This document shows positions 9,131 to 18,295 of a stretch of DNA of 64,000 nucleotides, one piece after another (within the stretch, counting starts at the first letter, position 1; each line of letters begins with the position of its first letter). This stretch comes from Bergeyella porcorum (GTDB lineage: Bacteria > Bacteroidota > Bacteroidia > Flavobacteriales > Weeksellaceae): contig NZ_JBHMFD010000013.1 of the NCBI RefSeq assembly GCF_042427575.1, positions 274,880 to 338,879 of the forward strand, in the 5' to 3' direction. Both the position numbers and the translations under genes were made by a program. Under the pieces are notes generated by a model that saw nothing but the letters and a program-made list of their open reading frames with translations, did not search any database and was not told where the DNA came from.

Positions 9131-9163
9131 AAAATAATCCTCTACTAATCAGAGGATTATTTT
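9131..9163. terminator. Perfect 13-bp hairpin between cas2 and the array
   Basis: AAAATAATCCTCT and AGAGGATTATTTT are perfect reverse complements around a 7-base loop. T-rich sequence follows on both strands, so it can terminate the cas operon from the left and minus-strand crRNA transcription from the right. Confidence 0.8.
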
Positions 9164-9170
9164 GTTTGAG

Positions 9171-12100
9171 GTTGTAACTAATCACAAAGTTACACGAAAT
9201 GAAAGCAATTCACAACGGAAGTTTCATTGAACGGAATTTCAATGCAGTTGTAACTAATCACAAAGTTACACGAAATGAAAGCAATTCACAACAAAACTTT
9301 TGTAGCAGACTTTGTATTTAACGTTGTAACTAATCACAAAGTTACACGAAATGAAAGCAATTCACAACAATGTTGATACTGGTTTGTTTCATTTTACTGT
9401 TGTAACTAATCACAAAGTTACACGAAATGAAAGCAATTCACAACAAAAGCCTTAGAAGATTTAGCGGAGGATACGTTGTAACTAATCACAAAGTTACACG
9501 AAATGAAAGCAATTCACAACTCCTTTTCTTTCAATTGCTCGGCGAGTTCTGTTGTAACTAATCACAAAGTTACACGAAATGAAAGCAATTCACAACACGC
9601 TATATGAATGCTATTTTTATTATATCGTTGTAACTAATCACAAAGTTACACGAAATGAAAGCAATTCACAACTTACCTGTGTTTTTTTCATCGATTTTAA
9701 AAGTTGTAACTAATCACAAAGTTACACGAAATGAAAGCAATTCACAACAGTACAGCCACTCCCTCAAAGTTCTTTCTTGTTGTAACTAATCACAAAGTTA
9801 CACGAAATGAAAGCAATTCACAACAGTCGATGTATTGAATCTCGGGGATTTCTTGTTGTAACTAATCACAAAGTTACACGAAATGAAAGCAATTCACAAC
9901 TGATGGTTATCGATATCTCTCGGTAGTTTTAGTTGTAACTAATCACAAAGTTACACGAAATGAAAGCAATTCACAACAATGGATTATATCGTACCTGCCA
10001 ATCGGCGGTTGTAACTAATCACAAAGTTACACGAAATGAAAGCAATTCACAACTGGATTAAGCGAAGAAATACAAGGTGCAACGTTGTAACTAATCACAA
10101 AGTTACACGAAATGAAAGCAATTCACAACCCTTTCATCCTTTGATAAATCAAATATTTGGTTGTAACTAATCACAAAGTTACACGAAATGAAAGCAATTC
10201 ACAACTGCTACGCTCTACGAGCGAATGAGCGACAAGTTGTAACTAATCACAAAGTTACACGAAATGAAAGCAATTCACAACAAACCAAACAGCCCCAACG
10301 GTTGAACCACTGTTGTAACTAATCACAAAGTTACACGAAATGAAAGCAATTCACAACGCATACGCCTATTTCTTATAGGACCTGCTCGTTGTAACTAATC
10401 ACAAAGTTACACGAAATGAAAGCAATTCACAACCTTGATTTTGTGAGAAAAGAGAACCTGGAGGTTGTAACTAATCACAAAGTTACACGAAATGAAAGCA
10501 ATTCACAACTAATAGAGCTAATGTTATTTGGTGGGAAGAGTTGTAACTAATCACAAAGTTACACGAAATGAAAGCAATTCACAACCTTATCGTGTTCATC
10601 CTCGAACGAATGAAAGTTGTAACTAATCACAAAGTTACACGAAATGAAAGCAATTCACAACACTTTTGGGTCATTTTCATCAAATACGAAAGTTGTAACT
10701 AATCACAAAGTTACACGAAATGAAAGCAATTCACAACAAAGGTTTCATCAGCAAACGCATTATACCAGTTGTAACTAATCACAAAGTTACACGAAATGAA
10801 AGCAATTCACAACTAAATAGGACTTTGGCGGTCTTGCAATTAAGTTGTAACTAATCACAAAGTTACACGAAATGAAAGCAATTCACAACTGTGATAATAT
10901 TAATATTAAAATCATCCTTGTTGTAACTAATCACAAAGTTACACGAAATGAAAGCAATTCACAACATGGAATGTTGAGTGCTGAAAATATTCAAAGTTGT
11001 AACTAATCACAAAGTTACACGAAATGAAAGCAATTTACAACTATGAATTATCTAATAAATACTTGCCGTGTGTTGTAACTAATCACAAAGTTACACGAAA
11101 TGAAAGCAATTCACAACCAGCGATGCGTATTTTTTCTTCTTCGTAGAGTTGTAACTAATCACAAAGTTACACGAAATGAAAGCAATTCACAACCTTTGTC
11201 CTCCCGAGTTATCCCAATACTTGGTTGTAACTAATCACAAAGTTACACGAAATGAAAGCAATTCACAACCAGTTATTTGTAATTCACCAGATATTTTAAG
11301 TTGTAACTAATCACAAAGTTACACGAAATGAAAGCAATTTACAACTTAGTAACCCACCAATTTTTAATAAATTTTGTTGTAACTAATCACAAAGTTACAC
11401 GAAATGAAAGCAATTTACAACACGGGTTAATTATCTAACCAAGGTGGATTAGTTGTAACTAATCACAAAGTTACACGAAATGAAAGCAATTTACAACCCT
11501 CCTTATCGTTTTTATTCTCGGAACGCTGTTGTAACTAATCACAAAGTTACACGAAATGAAAGCAATTTACAACACTTATCTCTATACCCGTGTGTTGTTA
11601 ATAGTTGTAACTAATCACAAAGTTACACGAAATGAAAGCAATTTACAACAGGAGGTGTAACTTCAACAGATAAGGTTTCGTTGTAACTAATCACAAAGTT
11701 ACACGAAATGAAAGCAATTCACAACAACTGAGCTAATAACATCTTTCGCAGACTTGTTGTAACTAATCACAAAGTTACACGAAATGAAAGCAATTCACAA
11801 CTTAATTCCTCCAGACCTTTCGTAATCCCTAGTTGTAACTAATCACAAAGTTACACGAAATGAAAGCAATTCACAACAAGTGTATAAAGGAACCCTAGAT
11901 GGAAAAAGTTGTAACTAATCACAAAGTTACACGAAATGAAAGCAATTCACAACTATCTCTGTAAAGAGAGACCGCAAGGGCTAGTTGTAACTAATCACAA
12001 AGTTACACGAAATGAAAGCAATTCACAACCATACCACAGAGTGTATTTAACCATCATTAGTTGTAACTAATCACAAAGTTACACGAAATGAAAGCAATTT

Positions 12101-13245
12101 ACAACGTTTTCTCAAAGTAAGATTGAAAAGCGTTCGTTGTAACTAATCACAAAGTTACACGAAATGAAAGCAATTTACAACGATGAAATAAAAGAAGAAT
12201 CCCAAAAACAAGTTGTAACTAATCACAAAGTTACACGAAATGAAAGCAATTTACAACTAGGAGACGTGGGATTACAAGTACTAGGAGGTTGTAACTAATC
12301 ACAAAGTTACACGAAATGAAAGCAATTTACAACCACTCGCTTCAAAATATCTTCGGAAAATGAGTTGTAACTAATCACAAAGTTACACGAAATGAAAGCA
12401 ATTTACAACGAGGTAGTATTTATACTCCTAGTGTACTATGTTGTAACTAATCACAAAGTTACACGAAATGAAAGCAATTTACAACCGTTAAACATATTTC
12501 TAATGAAAATAGTAAGTTGTAACTAATCACAAAGTTACACGAAATGAAAGCAATTTACAACGGGTGAGCAAGACTACGAGGGTACGATGAGGTTGTAACT
12601 AATCACAAAGTTACACGAAATGAAAGCAATTTACAACACACCTGATAAGACTTACTACTGGGATACTGTTGTAACTAATCACAAAGTTACACGAAATGAA
12701 AGCAATTTACAACTTATTCGCCTTGCGGAAACATCAAATCTATGTTGTAACTAATCACAAAGTTACACGAAATGAAAGCAATTTACAACCAATAAGTTTA
12801 GGGCTAGTACACTACCACTGTTGTAACTAATCACAAAGTTACACGAAATGAAAGCAATTTACAACGGTATCAAAATTTGGTCCTCCAAGTAATTAGTTGT
12901 AACTAATCACAGAGTTACACGAAATGAAAGCAATTTACAACCACATTACAGCAACAGGCACAATTAACAGCGTTGTAACTAATCACAAAGTTACACGAAA
13001 TGAAAGCAATTTACAACAAGCCACGCTGCTAGCTCATCGGCGGAGTTGTTGTAACTAATCACAAAGTTACACGAAATGAAAGCAATTTACAACCTTTACC
13101 AAATTTTCCTATATAAACTTTTTGTTGTAACTAATCACAAAGTTACACGAAATGAAAGCAATTTACAACAGCTTTACCGTATGTAAACTTCTTCTATATG
13201 TTGTAACTAATCACAAAGTTACACGAAATGAAAGCAATTTACAAC
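9171..13245 (-). CRISPR. Type II-C CRISPR array, 54 repeats and 53 spacers
   Basis: A 46-bp direct repeat (plus strand: GTTGTAACTAATCAC...GCAATTCACAAC) recurs with a 76-base period. All spacers are 30 bp by arithmetic except one of 31 bp (9901-9931). Repeats are nearly identical. The main variant is C or T in the last 12 bases (GCAATTCACAAC or GCAATTTACAAC), and repeat 50 (12896) has one A-to-G change. Repeats 1-24, 26-28 and 34-38 carry C; 25, 29-33 and 39-54 carry T. The tracrRNA anti-repeat shows that crRNA is read from the minus strand, that is, towards cas2. On that strand each repeat contains TTG-N20-TAACTTTG. Spacer targets could not be searched. Confidence 0.98.
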
Positions 13246-13331
13246 TCAGCATCTTCAACCCCCAAGTACAATTTTTAGATTACAAATTTATAAAATAAAC
13301 TTTTAGGTTCCTCAAAATTCAATGTTAATCT
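13246..13331 (-). promoter_or_regulatory. CRISPR leader with minus-strand promoter
   Basis: An AT-rich 86-base stretch lies beyond the last repeat, between the array and a transposon remnant. On the minus strand TTTG (13316-13313), a 22-base spacer and TAAATTTG (13290-13283) resemble a Bacteroidetes promoter pointing into the array. The role as leader is inferred from position and orientation. Confidence 0.5.
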
Positions 13332-13637
13332 AGGTTAAACGCACGAAATTTATAAAACATTAGTATCCAGTGAACTAAAAACTCGATTAAAGGTATCGTG
13401 CGAGGGCACTCCGTTGGGAAGCTTACAATATTCACGCACAAAATCAGAGTGATTTTCAGCAAATAATACCATATCTTCGTAGTCTTCGCCGTTGCTCAAA
13501 TAGGTGAAAAGTCCAATGAGAAGTATGTCAGAAAGAAGATGATTGTATTTGTTCACAATACGAAAATCCTCAATGTCAGAAAAATAACTTACTAAATCCA
13601 TAAAAACAAAAATATTAAATTTCGTGCGTTTGACCTA
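13332..13637. mobile_element. Internally deleted ISAs1-family element
   Basis: A 306-bp element bounded by inverted repeats of about 22 bp that contain AAACGCACGAAATTTA. It holds only the first 83 codons of a minus-strand transposase frame, which then runs directly into the opposite terminal repeat. The same termini bound the MITEs at 22043-22188 and 41150-41305. Confidence 0.8.
13350..13601 (-). pseudogene. ISAs1-family transposase, N-terminal fragment
   Basis: Eighty-three codons (MDLVSYFSDIEDFR...) correspond to the N-terminal associated domain of ISAs1-type DDE transposases. The segment DILLIGLFTYLSNGEDYEDM is characteristic. The catalytic DDE domain is missing altogether, so the product cannot transpose DNA. 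The frame ends where the left terminal repeat begins, showing that the rest of the gene was removed by an internal deletion rather than by point mutations. It may persist only as a substrate for a full-length element elsewhere. Confidence 0.8.
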
Positions 13638-13678
13638 AAGATATTTATTTCACCGAAAAAAAATAATTCTAAAATCCC

Positions 13679-13686
13679 TAACTTTG
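13679..13686 (+). promoter_or_regulatory. -7 element of the threonylcarbamoyl-AMP synthase gene
   Basis: TAACTTTG matches TAnnTTTG and overlaps the TTG at 13684, which therefore cannot be the start codon. The ATG is 22 bases downstream. Confidence 0.6.
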
Positions 13687-13707
13687 CCTTTCATAAAACC
13701 ACACTCT

Positions 13708-14319
13708 ATGGCAACTGTCTTTAAAATATATCCTGAAAACCCACAAGAAAACCTTCTAGACAAAGTAGTAGAAACCCTCAGAAATGGAGGTATCATTATC
13801 TATCCTTCGGATACGGTCTATGCTTTGGGCTGCGATATCAACAATACCAAGGCGATGGAAAAACTCGCTCAAATCAAAGGGGTAAAATTGGACAAAGCTC
13901 AATTTTCCATCATTTGCAATAACCTTAGCCACCTTTCAGATTATACCAAATCTATTGACAATGCTACTTTTCGCCTGCTAAAAAGCCATATCCCTGGTCC
14001 TTTTACCTTTATCTTGGAAGCTGGGAAAAATTTACCTTCGGCTTACAAAGGGCATAAAACCATCGGCATTCGTGTGCCAGACCATTCGGTACCGCAGTTG
14101 CTTGTAGAAAAGTTGGGCAATCCTATCGCCTCCACATCCATTAAAGATGAAGACGAAGTGCTAGAATACACTACCGACCCCGAACTCATTGCTGAAAAAT
14201 ACGACCACTTGGTGGATATTGTGATTGATAGTGGCTATGGCGATAATGTAGCTTCCACCATCGTAGATCTTACTAGCGGTGAACCAGCAATCATCCGTGA
14301 AGGAAAAGGACAGCTTTAA
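13708..14319 (+). CDS. L-threonylcarbamoyladenylate synthase (Sua5/YciO/YrdC family)
   Basis: A 203-residue cytoplasmic protein of the YrdC fold, which makes threonylcarbamoyl-AMP from threonine, bicarbonate and ATP for the t6A37 modification of tRNAs reading ANN codons. It has the IIYPSDTVYALGCDINN motif near the N-terminus, PGPFTFILEA in the middle and IGIRVPDHSVPQLL followed by PIASTS, as expected for the single-domain type. There is no C-terminal Sua5 domain. The start is the ATG after a clear -7 element. The gene next to it (yaaA) is separated by word repeats. The alternative, a YciO-type paralog of unproven activity, cannot be excluded from sequence. Confidence 0.9.
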   Translation: MATVFKIYPENPQENLLDKVVETLRNGGIIIYPSDTVYALGCDINNTKAMEKLAQIKGVKLDKAQFSIICNNLSHLSDYTKSIDNATFRLLKSHIPGPFTFILEAGKNLPSAYKGHKTIGIRVPDHSVPQLLVEKLGNPIASTSIKDEDEVLEYTTDPELIAEKYDHLVDIVIDSGYGDNVASTIVDLTSGEPAIIREGKGQL

Positions 14320-14321
14320 AA

Positions 14322-14507
14322 GTTTTGAGTGCTTAGTTTTGAGTTTTTTTTAGAAGAAAGAAGAAAGACCAACTCAACAAGTTTTAAGTGCTGAATTTTG
14401 AGTGTTGAGTTTTTTTGAAAAAAAAGAAAGAGAAAAAAACTCTTAACCTTATAACTTTCTAACATCTAATTTCTAACATCTAACTTTCCAACCTCTAATT
14501 TCCAACC
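14322..14507. repeat. Intergenic heptanucleotide word arrays
   Basis: Two blocks with a 7-base period based on TTTTGAG/TGTTGAG (14322-14350 and 14381-14417) are separated by purine-rich GAAAGAA sequence. A third block (14451-14507) repeats TCTAACA/TCTAATT up to the yaaA start. No coding potential was seen. Confidence 0.7.
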
Positions 14508-14508
14508 A

Positions 14509-15267
14509 ATGAAAATCATCACTTCTCCAGCGAAACTAATGAACATCAGCAATTCAACCGAATTTCTAAAACCCTCCAAGCCTACCTTCATCCAAGAAGC
14601 AGCGTTGATACAATCTTACCTCAAAGAAAAATCGCCAAAGTTCCTTTCGGAATTGATGGAAATTTCGCCCAAATTAGCCGAAGAAAACTGGGAGCGAAAC
14701 CAAAACTGGAAAGCCAATCCCACAGCGAAAGAATCTGCTCCTGCAATGTTTGCCTTCACAGGCGAAGTTTACAGAGGTTTAGACGCCAATACCCTCAGCA
14801 AAGAAGCGGTAGATTATCTTCAGAAAAATTACAGAATGCTCTCTGGGCTCTACGGCTGGCTAAAGCCTTCGGACAAGGTAATGCTATACCGATTGGAAAT
14901 GGGAAGACACTTTGAATTTGAGCATTATAAAAATCTCTATGAATTTTGGCAAGATAAGGTAACCGCTCAGCTTAATAGCGAACTCAAAAAGAAAGACTTG
15001 GTGCTCAATTTGGCAAGCAACGAATATTTCAAAGTGATTGATAAAAAGAAAGTCAATGCACCGATTATCAATTTTGATTTTTACGAACTCAAAAGCGGAA
15101 AGCCTAAAACCATTGTGGTCTATACCAAGCACGCCAGAGGACTGGTGGTGAGATTCTGTGCAGAAACCAATGCCCAAACGCTGAATGATGTAAAGGCGTT
15201 CAACTACGAAGGATACAGAATAGATGAAGAACGCTCTACCGATAGCAATTTGGTTTTTGTAAGATAA
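14509..15267 (+). CDS. yaaA: Peroxide stress protein YaaA (DUF328)
   Basis: A 252-residue member of the YaaA family, a DNA-binding protein that lowers free iron and protects against peroxide damage in Escherichia coli. The diagnostic start MKIITSPAKLMN is present, followed by FTGEVYRGLDA, LYGWLKPSD and LVLNLASNEYFK, then ARGLVVRFC near the C-terminus. The length is usual and the frame is uninterrupted. It starts at the ATG immediately after a heptamer repeat block; no clear TAnnTTTG is visible, so its promoter may lie within or upstream of the repeats. Confidence 0.95.
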   Translation: MKIITSPAKLMNISNSTEFLKPSKPTFIQEAALIQSYLKEKSPKFLSELMEISPKLAEENWERNQNWKANPTAKESAPAMFAFTGEVYRGLDANTLSKEAVDYLQKNYRMLSGLYGWLKPSDKVMLYRLEMGRHFEFEHYKNLYEFWQDKVTAQLNSELKKKDLVLNLASNEYFKVIDKKKVNAPIINFDFYELKSGKPKTIVVYTKHARGLVVRFCAETNAQTLNDVKAFNYEGYRIDEERSTDSNLVFVR

Positions 15268-15271
15268 ATTT

Positions 15272-15300
15272 TTAGTTTTAAGTGTTGAGTTTTGGGTTTA
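15272..15300. repeat. Heptanucleotide word repeat
   Basis: A short block of the same TTTTAAG/TGTTGAG words as at 14322, between yaaA and prmC. Confidence 0.55.
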
Positions 15301-15326
15301 ATTTGTAAGTGCAGATTTGGGAGAAA

Positions 15327-16214
15327 ATGACTATTTCGGAATTAAAAATAGAATTTAAAAGGGCGTTATCGGCATTGTATTCCGAATCGGAAAGTGCGGA
15401 GCTTTTCTATATTTTTGCTCATCATATCATCGGATTGGATAAGTTTCAGTTGAGAAAATTTTCTCATCAAACCGTTTTGCAACAAGATGAAGAAGCTTTA
15501 AAACACATCATCTCCGAACTAAAAACAGGCAAACCCTATCAATACATTTTGGGAACAGCCGAGTTTTATGGATGTTCGTTTTTCGTAAACGAACACACCC
15601 TCATTCCACGCCCAGAAACCGAAGAATTGCTAGAATTTGCCATTGAGAAAATCCATAATCGCTGGGATAATAAAGAGAAACAATTCAATTCTGCTGAAAA
15701 CAATTCCAAACTCAATTTCCGAATATTAGACATCGGTACAGGAAGCGGCATTATCCCTATCGTACTGAAAAAACATTTCCCTAATGCTGACATCACCGCC
15801 ATCGACATTTCCGAACAAGCATTGGAAATCGCCAGAAAAAATGCGGAATACCATCAAACGCCAATTCGGTTTATCCAGCAAGATTATCTCCATAGTACTT
15901 TAGAAGAGAATTATGACATTATCATTTCCAATCCTCCTTATATCGGGCAAAATGAAGCCGATGAAATCGCTCCATCAGTAAAGGGATTTGAGCCAGTATC
16001 AGCTCTTTTTTCGCCTACTACCGACCCATTGATTTTCTATAGAAAAATAGCCCAAGATGGCGAAAAACACCTCCGTGAAAAAGGGATGATATTCTTAGAA
16101 ATCAATCAGAAATTGGGAAAAGAAACTTTAGATTTATTTCAAAATTTCCCCGAAAAACAACTTCTGAAAGACCTTTCGAGTAATGATAGAATAATTTATG
16201 CAGGGAAAGAATAA
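15327..16214 (+). CDS. prmC: Peptide chain release factor N5-glutamine methyltransferase
   Basis: A 295-residue SAM-dependent methyltransferase that methylates the glutamine of the GGQ motif in release factors. The SAM-binding motif ILDIGTGSGIIPIVLKK and the catalytic NPPY (N202-Y205 in IISNPPYIGQNE) are intact, and the N-terminal helical substrate-recognition domain is present. The frame opens with GTG at 15309, but the ATG at 15327 (MTISELKIEFK) is the likelier start. Spacing to yaaA is short and contains only word repeats, so the two may be co-transcribed. Confidence 0.95.
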   Translation: MTISELKIEFKRALSALYSESESAELFYIFAHHIIGLDKFQLRKFSHQTVLQQDEEALKHIISELKTGKPYQYILGTAEFYGCSFFVNEHTLIPRPETEELLEFAIEKIHNRWDNKEKQFNSAENNSKLNFRILDIGTGSGIIPIVLKKHFPNADITAIDISEQALEIARKNAEYHQTPIRFIQQDYLHSTLEENYDIIISNPPYIGQNEADEIAPSVKGFEPVSALFSPTTDPLIFYRKIAQDGEKHLREKGMIFLEINQKLGKETLDLFQNFPEKQLLKDLSSNDRIIYAGKE

Positions 16215-16283
16215 ATTCATTTTACCATCAATTCATTCTTGAGTTTACACTAATCCTATAACTCAGAATTCCGATATTTTTTG

Positions 16284-16291
16284 TACTTTTG
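16284..16291 (+). promoter_or_regulatory. -7 element of parE
   Basis: TACTTTTG matches TAnnTTTG. It overlaps the GTG at 16291, which argues for the ATG at 16315 as start. Confidence 0.6.
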
Positions 16292-16314
16292 TGGATTACA
16301 TCTCTGAAAATTCT

Positions 16315-18180
16315 ATGAGCGAACATAATACTGCACAATACACCGAGGATAATATTAAAACGCTAGAGCCCCGCGAACACGTTAGGCTAAGACCTGGTAT
16401 GTACATCGGGAAGTTGGGCGATGGCTCTTCCGTAGATGATGGGATTTATATCCTTCTGAAAGAAGTCATTGATAACTCCATAGACGAGTTTAGAATGAAG
16501 TTTGGGAAACGCATTGATGTGAAAATCAAAGACGGGAAAGTGGTGGTAAGAGACTACGGACGTGGGATTCCTCTGGGAAAGATAGTAGATGTAGTATCCA
16601 TTATGAATACGGGTGGAAAGTATGATGATGGGGCTTTTAAAAAATCCATCGGGCTCAATGGAGTGGGTACCAAAGCCGTAAACTTCTTGTCCTCCTATTT
16701 TCAGGTGAAATCCATTAGAGATGGCAAAACCAGAAGTGCCGAGTTTCGCGAAGGGAAGTTGGCTGAAGTTTTTGAGGAAACCGAAACCACCGAGCGAAAC
16801 GGAACGGAAATTACCTTCACTCCAGATGATACCATTTTCGTGAATTACAAATTCCGAAATGAATATGTAGAGCGAATGCTCCGCAATTATACTTACCTCA
16901 ATTTAGGTCTGAAAATCTACTATAATGGAGAGGTTTTTGAGTCTCAAAACGGATTGAAAGACCTTTTGGAGGATGAAATCAACGGACAGCCAATCATCTA
17001 TCCTATCATTCACATCAAAGATGAGGATATGGAGATTGCCATTACCCACTCGGATAAATCGCAATCCGAAACCTATTTCTCTTTCGTGAATGGGCAATAT
17101 ACCTCACAAGGAGGAACGCACCTTAATGCCTTCAAGGAGGCTTTTGTGAAAACCGTGAAGGAATTTTATGGTAAAAATTTTGAAGCTACGGATATTAGAA
17201 AAGCGATTATTGGAGCGGTGTATATCAATGTGGGAAACCCGGTTTTTGAGTCCCAAACCAAAACCAAACTCGGCTCTACCACAATGGGACAAGACAAAGA
17301 TGGCAACGAGCTGGAAACCATCAGAACTTTTGTCAATAATTATATGAAAAGCAAACTGGATAATTTTCTACACAAAAATCCAGAGATTGCCGAAGCACTT
17401 CATAAGAAAATCCTCGTTTCCGAAAGGGAAAGAAAGGAGCTTTCAGGGATTCAAAAACTGGCAAGAGAACGAGCTAAAAAAGTATCGCTGCATAATAAAA
17501 AATTAAGAGATTGTCGCCAGCATTATAACGACCAAAAGGCAGAGCGAAAATCTGAAACTCAGATATTTATCACCGAGGGAGATTCAGCATCAGGGTCTAT
17601 CACCAAAAGTAGAGATGTGGAAACCCAAGCTGTTTTTTCATTGAAAGGTAAACCACTCAATTGCTATGGATTGACCAAAAAAGTGGTTTATGAAAACGAG
17701 GAGTTCAACCTCTTGCAGGCCGCTCTCAACATTGAAGAAAGTTTGGAAGACTTGCGTTACAATCAAGTGATTATCGCCACCGATGCCGATGTGGATGGAA
17801 TGCACATTCGCCTACTGATGATTACTTTTTTCCTTCAATTCTTCCCTGATGTGATTAAAAACGGGCACTTGTACATCCTTCAGACGCCGTTGTTCAGAGT
17901 AAGAAATAAGAAAGAGACTCGCTATTGCTATACCGAAGCGGAAAGACTAAAAGCATTGGAAGAATTAGGGAAAAATCCTGAAATTACCCGCTTTAAAGGG
18001 CTTGGTGAAATCTCACCCGATGAGTTTAAACATTTCATAGGGAAAGACATTCGCTTAGAGCCTGTGGTGATAGGGAAAGATACCACCATAGACCAACTTC
18101 TGGAGTTTTATATGGGGAAAAACACCCCTGATAGACAAAACTTTATCCTTGAAAATCTGGTGATAGAAGAAGGGGTTTGA
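16315..18180 (+). CDS. parE: DNA topoisomerase IV subunit B
   Basis: The ATPase subunit of a type IIA topoisomerase, 621 residues. The GHKL ATP-binding site is intact: EVIDNSIDEF, VRDYGRGIPLG and IGLNGVGTKAVNFLSS. The C-terminal Toprim motif TEGDSASGSI and the DADVDGMHIRLL acidic cluster that binds magnesium are also present. The short length without a Gram-negative GyrB insertion, and the parC-type gene downstream, favour topoisomerase IV over gyrase. The enzyme decatenates daughter chromosomes. It is followed by heptamer repeats, then a small membrane protein gene and parC, all on the same strand. Confidence 0.93.
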   Translation: MSEHNTAQYTEDNIKTLEPREHVRLRPGMYIGKLGDGSSVDDGIYILLKEVIDNSIDEFRMKFGKRIDVKIKDGKVVVRDYGRGIPLGKIVDVVSIMNTGGKYDDGAFKKSIGLNGVGTKAVNFLSSYFQVKSIRDGKTRSAEFREGKLAEVFEETETTERNGTEITFTPDDTIFVNYKFRNEYVERMLRNYTYLNLGLKIYYNGEVFESQNGLKDLLEDEINGQPIIYPIIHIKDEDMEIAITHSDKSQSETYFSFVNGQYTSQGGTHLNAFKEAFVKTVKEFYGKNFEATDIRKAIIGAVYINVGNPVFESQTKTKLGSTTMGQDKDGNELETIRTFVNNYMKSKLDNFLHKNPEIAEALHKKILVSERERKELSGIQKLARERAKKVSLHNKKLRDCRQHYNDQKAERKSETQIFITEGDSASGSITKSRDVETQAVFSLKGKPLNCYGLTKKVVYENEEFNLLQAALNIEESLEDLRYNQVIIATDADVDGMHIRLLMITFFLQFFPDVIKNGHLYILQTPLFRVRNKKETRYCYTEAERLKALEELGKNPEITRFKGLGEISPDEFKHFIGKDIRLEPVVIGKDTTIDQLLEFYMGKNTPDRQNFILENLVIEEGV

Positions 18181-18182
18181 TG

Positions 18183-18229
18183 ATTCAAAGTTCAAGGTTC
18201 AAGATTCAAAGTTTAAGGTTCAAGGTTAG
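18183..18229. repeat. Heptanucleotide word repeat after parE
   Basis: Six to seven tandem copies of a 7-base word, GTTCAAG/GTTCAAA/ATTCAAA, beginning right after the parE stop. Confidence 0.7.
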
Positions 18230-18295
18230 ATGATGCAAGTGTGTAGGATTTAGAAAATCATTTACCATCAGTCAATAATTTTAAAAAATATAAAG

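Noticed and set aside
9322..9360. Half-site TGTGAT in the CRISPR repeat as a binding site of the Crp-type regulator
   Set aside because: The minus-strand repeat has TTTGTGATTAG, but the second half-site is not ATCACA; a single 6-base match is too weak.
9171..13245. Self-targeting spacers
   Set aside because: I saw no spacer that obviously matches a gene in this window, but an exact search of 53 spacers was not possible by eye, so nothing is claimed.
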